35,173 nucleotides of DNA, from NCBI GenBank assembly GCA_009780695.1, contig WQZN01000022.1, positions 1 to 35,173 of the forward strand. The letters are read 5' to 3'. A program made the position numbers and the translations under genes. Below are positions 30,233-35,173 of this stretch, in pieces; positions within the stretch are counted from its first letter, which is position 1; the number at the start of each line of letters is the position of its first letter. A model generated the notes under the pieces. It made no database searches. It was given only the letters and a program-made list of their open reading frames with translations, and had not been told where the DNA came from. This DNA is from Microbacteriaceae bacterium. Its GTDB lineage: Bacteria; Actinomycetota; Actinomycetes; Actinomycetales; Microbacteriaceae.

Positions 30233-32134
30233 TCAGAAATCGGGCGACCCCACACCGGGCAGCTCCCACATCGTGAACGAGATGCCGTCGGCGGCCAGTT
30301 CGACGAAGCCCTCGTCCTCGTCCACAGGCTCCTGCACGCGCAGTTCAGCGGGCCCGAACAGGCGGGTCGCCGAGGATGCCCCGAGCACGGCATCCGTCGC
30401 GAGCCGCACCCGGAACCCCGCGCGCGCCGCAACGCACAGCACCGCCTCGGACGCATGCTCGCGCACGTATACGAGCACGTCGTCGTCGGCGCGCAGCCAG
30501 CGCATGCCGCCGTCGGTGAGCGCCGGGTGCTCGCCGCGGTGGGGCATGATCGCGCGGTAGGTCCACAGCACGGATTCCGTCGCGGCATCCGTCGCGCCCC
30601 ACGGCATGGGAGTGCGCGACGCCTCTCCGTCGACGCCCGTGAGCCCGAACTCGTCGCCGGCCCAGATCACGGGCATCCCGACGAAAGTCGCCGACATGCC
30701 GAGCGCGACCGGGACCGCGCCGGCCCGCGCGTTCGTCGCGAAGCGGCCGATGTCGTGCGTGTCGAGCGCGTTCATGTTGCCGAGCCGCGAGCGCCACGGG
30801 AAGCCCGCGCCGAACTGGCGGTGCGCCTCGAGGAACTGCGCCCCGGAGTATGTCGGGATGACCCCGACCGGCTGCCCGAAGTACGGCGACCGCGCCCCCG
30901 GCTCGGAGAGCCAGCCCCACAGCGGGCGGGTGAAGTTGGCATACGTCATCGCGCCCTGCCAGCCGTCGCCCTGGAAATCGGCCGAGCCGTCGTTGGTCGA
31001 CTCGCCGAGCAGGATCGTGTCGGGGTTGACCTCGTCCATGGTGCGGCGCACGGTCTGCCGCACCTCGGCGTTGAAGTCGTCCTTGCCGTAGCGGCCCGTC
31101 ATGTTGGCGACGTCGATGCGCCAGCCGTCGAGGTCGAACGGATGCCGCAGCCAGCGCCCCACGACCGAGTCGGCCCCCTCGATGAAGCGGCGCCGCAACT
31201 CGGCCGAGGCCCAGTTGAACTTCGGCAGGCTGGGCACGCCGAGCCAGCCGACGTAGTCGGTGTGCTCGTCGTTCAGCCAGTAGAAGAACTCCGACTCGGG
31301 CGCCTCGGGGCGGCCGAGGGCCGCCTGGAACCACTCGTGCCCGTCGCCGCAGTGGTTGGTCGTCAGGTCGCCGATGATCTTCATGCCGCGCGCATGCACG
31401 GCCTCGACGAGGCGGATGAGCGCGTCGTCGCCGCCCAGCAACGGGTCGACCGCGTTGAAGTCGCTCGCGTCGTAGCGGTGGTTCGAGCGGCCGGCGAACA
31501 TCGGGGTCAGGTACACGATCGAGACGCCGAGCGACTGCAGGTGGTCGAGGTGCTCGATGACACCGTCGAGGTCGCCGCCGTAGAACTGGTGGCTGCGTCC
31601 CGGCGGCAGGAGGTCGACGGGGTCGCCCCACGCGGCGGCGATCGCCCATTCGGGCGCGGGGCGGGATGCCGCGGCATCCGACCGCGCGAAGCGGTCCGGG
31701 AAGATCTGGTACAGAACGCCCTCGCGCAGCCAATGCGGCGGCTCGGGGAAGGCGGTGAGGCGGAAGTCCTCGTTGTCGCGCGTCTCGATGTCGTGCACGC
31801 CCGTCGCGTTGACCCAGAAGGTGCGCTCGTCGGCGCGCACGACGAGCCAGCGGTAGTGGGTGACGGGGTTCTCGACGTCGACCGGCGCCTCCCACCAGTC
31901 CCAGCCGTCGGCGGTGTGCACGAGCTCGGCCGCGAGGAACCGCGGTTCCTGGTCGGGGTTGCTGCGGGTGTACACGGCCTTCACCGCGCCGAACGCGTGC
32001 GGCACGCGCAGCCGCGCGCGCACCGTCTCGCCGAGCTGCGGGTACGGGTTCGACACGTGCAGCGGCGAGCCGTCGTGGTGGGGAAGGTGCTGCTGGAGGT
32101 TCTGGGGCATGATGTCGCTCCGAATGGTGCTCAT
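30233..32134 (-). CDS. GH13 alpha-glucan hydrolase, neopullulanase / cyclomaltodextrinase-like
   Basis: This 633-residue enzyme has an N-terminal beta domain (about residues 25-135), then a GH13 barrel beginning REGVLYQIFPDRFA (138-151). Conserved regions are DLTTNH (256-261), GWRIDVANM with nucleophile Asp341, LLGEST with acid/base Glu378, and ALDTHD with Asp461. QFYGGDLDGVIEHLDHLQSLG is typical of enzymes acting on maltodextrins. It lacks a signal peptide, so it should hydrolyse imported maltodextrins or cyclodextrins in the cytoplasm. ATG 32134 overlaps the upstream stop (ATGA), so the start is secure although ATG 32110 is also in frame. It is the last gene of the maltodextrin operon and is followed by two tRNA genes. 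Confidence 0.93.
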   Translation of the reverse strand: MSTIRSDIMPQNLQQHLPHHDGSPLHVSNPYPQLGETVRARLRVPHAFGAVKAVYTRSNPDQEPRFLAAELVHTADGWDWWEAPVDVENPVTHYRWLVVRADERTFWVNATGVHDIETRDNEDFRLTAFPEPPHWLREGVLYQIFPDRFARSDAAASRPAPEWAIAAAWGDPVDLLPPGRSHQFYGGDLDGVIEHLDHLQSLGVSIVYLTPMFAGRSNHRYDASDFNAVDPLLGGDDALIRLVEAVHARGMKIIGDLTTNHCGDGHEWFQAALGRPEAPESEFFYWLNDEHTDYVGWLGVPSLPKFNWASAELRRRFIEGADSVVGRWLRHPFDLDGWRIDVANMTGRYGKDDFNAEVRQTVRRTMDEVNPDTILLGESTNDGSADFQGDGWQGAMTYANFTRPLWGWLSEPGARSPYFGQPVGVIPTYSGAQFLEAHRQFGAGFPWRSRLGNMNALDTHDIGRFATNARAGAVPVALGMSATFVGMPVIWAGDEFGLTGVDGEASRTPMPWGATDAATESVLWTYRAIMPHRGEHPALTDGGMRWLRADDDVLVYVREHASEAVLCVAARAGFRVRLATDAVLGASSATRLFGPAELRVQEPVDEDEGFVELAADGISFTMWELPGVGSPDF

Positions 32135-33720
32135 GGGCCGCTGACGATGGCGATCGACCCGGCGGGCAGGGTGAGTCGGTGCCCTGAGAGCGCGGGCTTC
32201 TTGGACCCCTCGGTGAGCAGGTGGTCGGTGACCTTCGCCCCTGAGGGCACGCCCATCGCGGCGAGGTCCTCGGTGTGCGCGACCGTGTCGAGGTTCTCGA
32301 GCACGTAGACCGTCGCGCCCTGGTAGGCATCCGAGAACGCGAGAACCGACTCGTCGCTCGCCTGCAGGGCCGTGTACGTGCCGCGCGCGATGCCCGGGTA
32401 CTTCGCCTTGAGCGTCAGCACGTCGTGGTAGAAGCTCAGCAGCGACTTCGGGTTCCCCAGCTGCTTGTCGACGGGAACGACCGAGCTCTCGTCATACGTT
32501 CCGCCGGGCGGCGGCTGGGTCGTCCCCTTCTTGTCCGTGTCCGACCACACCATCGGCATGCGCTTGTTCGGGTCGGCGCCCGACCCCACCATGCCGATCT
32601 CTTCGCCGTAATAGATGAACGGGCTGCCCGGCATGAGCAGGTACGTGGCCGCGCTGAGCTTCTCGGCCGGCAGCTTGCGCAGCAGATACCCCGCGGGCCG
32701 CGGGTTGTCGTGGTTGGAGATGAACGGGGCATCCATCGCGTCGGGGTTCGCCGCGTGGATCGTGGCGTTCCACTTCTGCGTCGCCTCCGCGAGCGCGGTG
32801 CCGTCCTTGGCCTGGATGTCGGTGTTGATCGTGCCGTCGACCGTGGCGAAGGGGTAGTTGAAGAAGTCGGCGCCGCTCGCGTAATACGAGGTGAGAGTCG
32901 TGGTGTCGGTCCAGGCCTCGCCGACGACGTAGGCCTGGGGGTCGGCCGCCTGGGCCTTCTTCGTCAGCCAGTTGATGAACGAGACCGAGGCCGCCTGGTC
33001 GTTCGGGTAGTACGACGTCGTGGCATCCAACCGGAACCCGTCGGCGCCCTTGCCGATCCAGAAGGTCACGATGTTCGCGATCTCGGTCCGCACGGCCGGG
33101 TCGTCGAGGTTGAGGTCCGGCATGTCCGGCGAGAACACCGCCGAGTAGTAGATGTTCGACGAGCCGTACTGCACATAGCCCGGCTTGGGGGTCCTCGAGA
33201 AGTGGTAGTAGTCGATGTAGGGGCTGGGCTTGCCGGCCTGCAGCGCGGCCACGGCCTTCTGGAACCACGGGTGCTGCGACGACGTGTGCTGCACGACCAG
33301 ATCGAGCAGCACGCGCATGCCCTTCGCGTGCGCCGCCGCGGTGAGCTTCTCGAAGTCGGCCATCGTGCCGAACGACGGGTCGATCGCCTCGTAGTCCGTG
33401 ATGTCGTACTTGTGGTACGACGGCGACGGGTTGATCGGGGTGAGCCAGATACCGTCCGCACCGAGGTCGTCGTGGATGTACGAGAGCTTGTCGGTGACGC
33501 CGTTGAGGTCGCCGACCCCGTCGCCGTTCGAGTCGTAGAAGCTGCCGACGAAGATCTCGTAGTAGTTGCGGTACGCGTCCGAGATGGCCGGCGCGGCGGA
33601 CGCGGCGGATGTCGCGGCCGGGCTGCCGGATGAGACCGGCCTGCCGCCGCCCGAGCTGCACGAGGTGAGCGCGACCGCTGCGAGCAGCGCGGCGACGACG
33701 ACCGCGGCCCGGGCCTTCAC
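32131..33720 (-). CDS. Alpha-amylase family (GH13) lipoprotein
   Basis: This 529-residue secreted amylase has a lipoprotein signal (ARAAVVVAALLAAVALTSC, Cys21) and a low-complexity Ser/Ala linker (about 22-46). The barrel starts YYEIFVGSFYDSNGDGVGDLNG (in parts: YEIFVGSFYDS, then NGDGVGDLNG, 53-74), with DLVVQH (140-145), DGFRLDAT with nucleophile Asp232, VVGEAW with Glu268 and SNHD with Asp338. It would cut starch-type glucans at the cell surface. GTG 33720 overlaps the TraX stop (GTGA); longer readings of the frame run antisense-free but add unrelated arginine-rich residues, so they are rejected. Its products would be taken up by the MalG-containing importer and finished by the downstream GH13 enzyme. 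Confidence 0.94.
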   Translation of the reverse strand: MKARAAVVVAALLAAVALTSCSSGGGRPVSSGSPAATSAASAAPAISDAYRNYYEIFVGSFYDSNGDGVGDLNGVTDKLSYIHDDLGADGIWLTPINPSPSYHKYDITDYEAIDPSFGTMADFEKLTAAAHAKGMRVLLDLVVQHTSSQHPWFQKAVAALQAGKPSPYIDYYHFSRTPKPGYVQYGSSNIYYSAVFSPDMPDLNLDDPAVRTEIANIVTFWIGKGADGFRLDATTSYYPNDQAASVSFINWLTKKAQAADPQAYVVGEAWTDTTTLTSYYASGADFFNYPFATVDGTINTDIQAKDGTALAEATQKWNATIHAANPDAMDAPFISNHDNPRPAGYLLRKLPAEKLSAATYLLMPGSPFIYYGEEIGMVGSGADPNKRMPMVWSDTDKKGTTQPPPGGTYDESSVVPVDKQLGNPKSLLSFYHDVLTLKAKYPGIARGTYTALQASDESVLAFSDAYQGATVYVLENLDTVAHTEDLAAMGVPSGAKVTDHLLTEGSKKPALSGHRLTLPAGSIAIVSGP

Positions 33721-34451
33721 GAGAGCGCCCCGACCACGCCCACGGCCAGCAGGCCGAGCGGGTAGAGGCCGTAGAGCAGGTACCGTCGCGAGTCGGCGCG
33801 CGGCTCCCCGCCGGGCTCTTCGGTGCTGCGGAAGTGCAGCAGCATCATCCCGACCGCCGGGAGGATCAGTGCCAGGGCGCCGAGCGCGCCGCCGACCATC
33901 ATCATGGTGTTCTCCCTCGAACCCAGGAAGTAGAAGACCAGGCAGAACAGCAGCAGCACGACGCCCATGGGCGCGATGCCGAGCCGCAGCCCGACGTTGA
34001 AGATCGCGAGCCAGAGCACGCCCGCCACGCAGACGAGCACCGCGAGGCCCACCTGCCGCTTCGCCCCGGCCAGCAGGTAGTCGAGCGCCCACATGACGAC
34101 GAAGCCGACCAGCAGCGCGAAGACCGGGTTCTGCGAGCCCAGATCCCACACTCGGCCGCTCGTCGCGAGGTCGTAGGGCACCTCGGTGAGCACCGCGAGC
34201 AGGGCGAGCCGCAGCGCGTACCGCCCTCTGTGCGCGGTGTTCCGGAAGCCCTGCCACAGCAGCCAGGCGAAGATCGGGACAGCCACCCAGGACACGGCCT
34301 CGAGCAGCACCACGGCCGTCAGCGTCGAGGTGCTGACCGCGCCGCGGTGCGGACCCTGCGCGACGGCGATCGCCGACGACACCGCCCCGAGTCCGACCAG
34401 CACGAACCCGACGACCCGCAGCCGGGTCGCCGAGAGGCCTCGCGACCTCAT
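33717..34451 (-). CDS. TraX-family integral membrane protein
   Basis: This 244-residue membrane protein has about seven hydrophobic segments. The segment AVPIFAWLLWQGFRNTAHRGRYALRLALLAVLTEVPYDLATSG (described in parts: AVPIFAWLLWQGF, HRGRYALRLALLA, LTEVPYDL, about residues 56-99) is the TraX signature, and QNPVFALLVGF follows. F-plasmid TraX N-acetylates pilin; chromosomal relatives are of unknown function. It is not part of a conjugation region here: it overlaps the MalG-type permease by four bases (ATGA) and the amylase by four (GTGA), so it belongs to the maltodextrin operon. Acylation of a surface polymer or lipoprotein is possible but not shown. Confidence 0.85.
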   Translation of the reverse strand: MRSRGLSATRLRVVGFVLVGLGAVSSAIAVAQGPHRGAVSTSTLTAVVLLEAVSWVAVPIFAWLLWQGFRNTAHRGRYALRLALLAVLTEVPYDLATSGRVWDLGSQNPVFALLVGFVVMWALDYLLAGAKRQVGLAVLVCVAGVLWLAIFNVGLRLGIAPMGVVLLLFCLVFYFLGSRENTMMMVGGALGALALILPAVGMMLLHFRSTEEPGGEPRADSRRYLLYGLYPLGLLAVGVVGALS

Positions 34452-35173
34452 CCCTTGACGGAGCCGGTCATCGACGACTGGTAGAAGCGCTGCATGATGA
34501 TGAACAGGATCGCGATCGGGATCGAGACGAGCACGGCGCCGGCCGCGAACCGCGTGTACCACTGCGCGATGTACTCCTTCTGGAGCATCTGCCAGAGGCC
34601 GAGCGACACCGTGTAGTTCTCCTGGGTCCGCGCGATCGCCTTCGCCATGACGAAGTCCAGCCAGGGGGTCAGGAACCCGACGATCGCTTGGTAGACCATC
34701 ATCGGCTTCGTGACCGGCAGGATGATCCGCGTGAAGACCTGCCACTTGGTGCAGCCGTCGAGCACCGCGGCCTCGTCCATCGACACCGGGATGGTGTCCA
34801 TGAAGCCCTTCATCACGTAGAAGCCGGCGCCCGATCCGGCCGAGTAGGCGAGGATCAGGCCCACCGCCGTCCCGGTCGAGCTCCCCGTCAGACCCATCGC
34901 CTTGAGGATGAAGTAGATCGCGACGACCGCCATGATCCCGGGGAACATGCCGAGGACGAGCGCGGTGTTCATGAACGGACGCCGCGTGCGGAACCGCAGG
35001 CGGCTCATGACATAGCCGACGCTGAGCACGAAGACCAGCTGGATGGCGCACACGAAGATCGCGATGATGAGGGTGCGCAGGAACATCTCGGGGAAGTTCA
35101 TCACCGAGGTGTCGGTGAAGAGCTTGATGTAGTTGTCGAGGGTGTACTGCGTCGGGAAGAACGTCGTCGTGAA
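34448..35173 (-). CDS. Maltose/maltodextrin ABC transporter permease, MalG type (5' end outside window)
   Basis: The frame is open from the window edge to the stop at 34448 (at least 241 residues; about 30-60 are missing from the N-terminus). The visible part begins in the periplasmic segment with NYIKLFTDTSVMNF, followed by hydrophobic helices, LVLGMFPGIMAVVAIYFILKAMGL, the EAA loop MDEAAVLDGCTKWQVFTRIILPVTKP (in parts: DEAAVLDGC, then FTRIILPVTKPM) and a C-terminus SSMTGSVKG, typical of MalG, which docks on MalK. It overlaps the TraX gene by four bases. Genes for the partner permease and binding protein should lie upstream, beyond the edge. Confidence 0.94.
   Translation of the reverse strand, partial: FTTTFFPTQYTLDNYIKLFTDTSVMNFPEMFLRTLIIAIFVCAIQLVFVLSVGYVMSRLRFRTRRPFMNTALVLGMFPGIMAVVAIYFILKAMGLTGSSTGTAVGLILAYSAGSGAGFYVMKGFMDTIPVSMDEAAVLDGCTKWQVFTRIILPVTKPMMVYQAIVGFLTPWLDFVMAKAIARTQENYTVSLGLWQMLQKEYIAQWYTRFAAGAVLVSIPIAILFIIMQRFYQSSMTGSVKG

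Noticed and set aside
30455..33633. Long plus-strand frames opposite the two GH13 genes
   Set aside because: Both GH13 genes have complete catalytic motifs; the plus frames show only Arg/Val/Glu-rich shadow sequence.

Overview
The window is very GC-rich, bacterial and gene-dense. Short intergenic gaps, frequent ATGA/GTGA start-stop overlaps, GTG starts and actinobacterial-looking proteins point to a soil- or plant-type actinobacterium, most likely a member of the Microbacteriaceae. That placement is inferred from gene content and composition only. No rRNA, CRISPR array, insertion sequence or phage gene was seen. Most of the window is carbohydrate uptake and breakdown.

Layout: (1) 1-4801, minus strand: a ROK-type regulator, a family-5 (peptide/oligosaccharide-type) solute-binding lipoprotein and two DppB/DppC-like permeases, with the next gene (probably the ATPase) starting at the very edge. 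(2) 4935-8315, plus strand, divergent from it: a TIM-barrel sugar isomerase/epimerase, a Gfo/Idh/MocA oxidoreductase and a YbjJ-like MFS transporter whose C-terminal tail is encoded by a large palindrome. (3) 8347-11689: RidA (plus) facing an N-acyl-D-amino-acid deacylase and a PLP/zinc D-serine-dehydratase-like enzyme (minus), which together read as a D-amino-acid catabolic module. (4) 11748-13258: an AHSA1/SRPBCC gene and an ArsR gene that diverge from one perfect palindrome containing both start codons, then an acyltransferase-family gene.

(5) 13397-25681 is the most interesting part. It holds a secreted spherulin-4/GH135-GH114-like protein with two FN3 domains; a carbohydrate ABC importer (lipoprotein and two permeases) co-transcribed with a Gfo/Idh protein; a DeoR regulator; and a four-gene operon SIS isomerase/deaminase - ROK sugar kinase - PfkB kinase - class II aldolase, each joined to the next by an ATGA overlap. 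A GH29 alpha-L-fucosidase follows. In order, these fit secreted cleavage of an alpha-1,4-(N-acetyl)galactosamine polymer, import, 6-phosphorylation, deamination/isomerisation to tagatose-6-phosphate, a second phosphorylation, and aldol cleavage to triose phosphates. Similar inverted repeats (TGATTGAT...ATCAATCA) lie before the secreted hydrolase and in the DeoR/SIS divergent region, which suggests one regulon.

(6) 26097-29909: one polypeptide carrying two ABC-exporter halves with one degenerate and one canonical ATP site. (7) 29941-30180: a terminator and tRNA-Met and tRNA-Thr on the minus strand. (8) 30233-35173, minus strand: a maltodextrin-type operon of MalG-like permease, TraX-family membrane protein, alpha-amylase lipoprotein and cytoplasmic GH13 enzyme, all joined by 4-base overlaps.

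Across the window the heptamer GGATGCC/GGCATCC is strikingly common (by-eye count about 45-50). It is often made with otherwise less-used codons (GAT-GCC, GCA-TCC), which suggests a DNA-level signal. All calls come from reading motifs; no database search was run.
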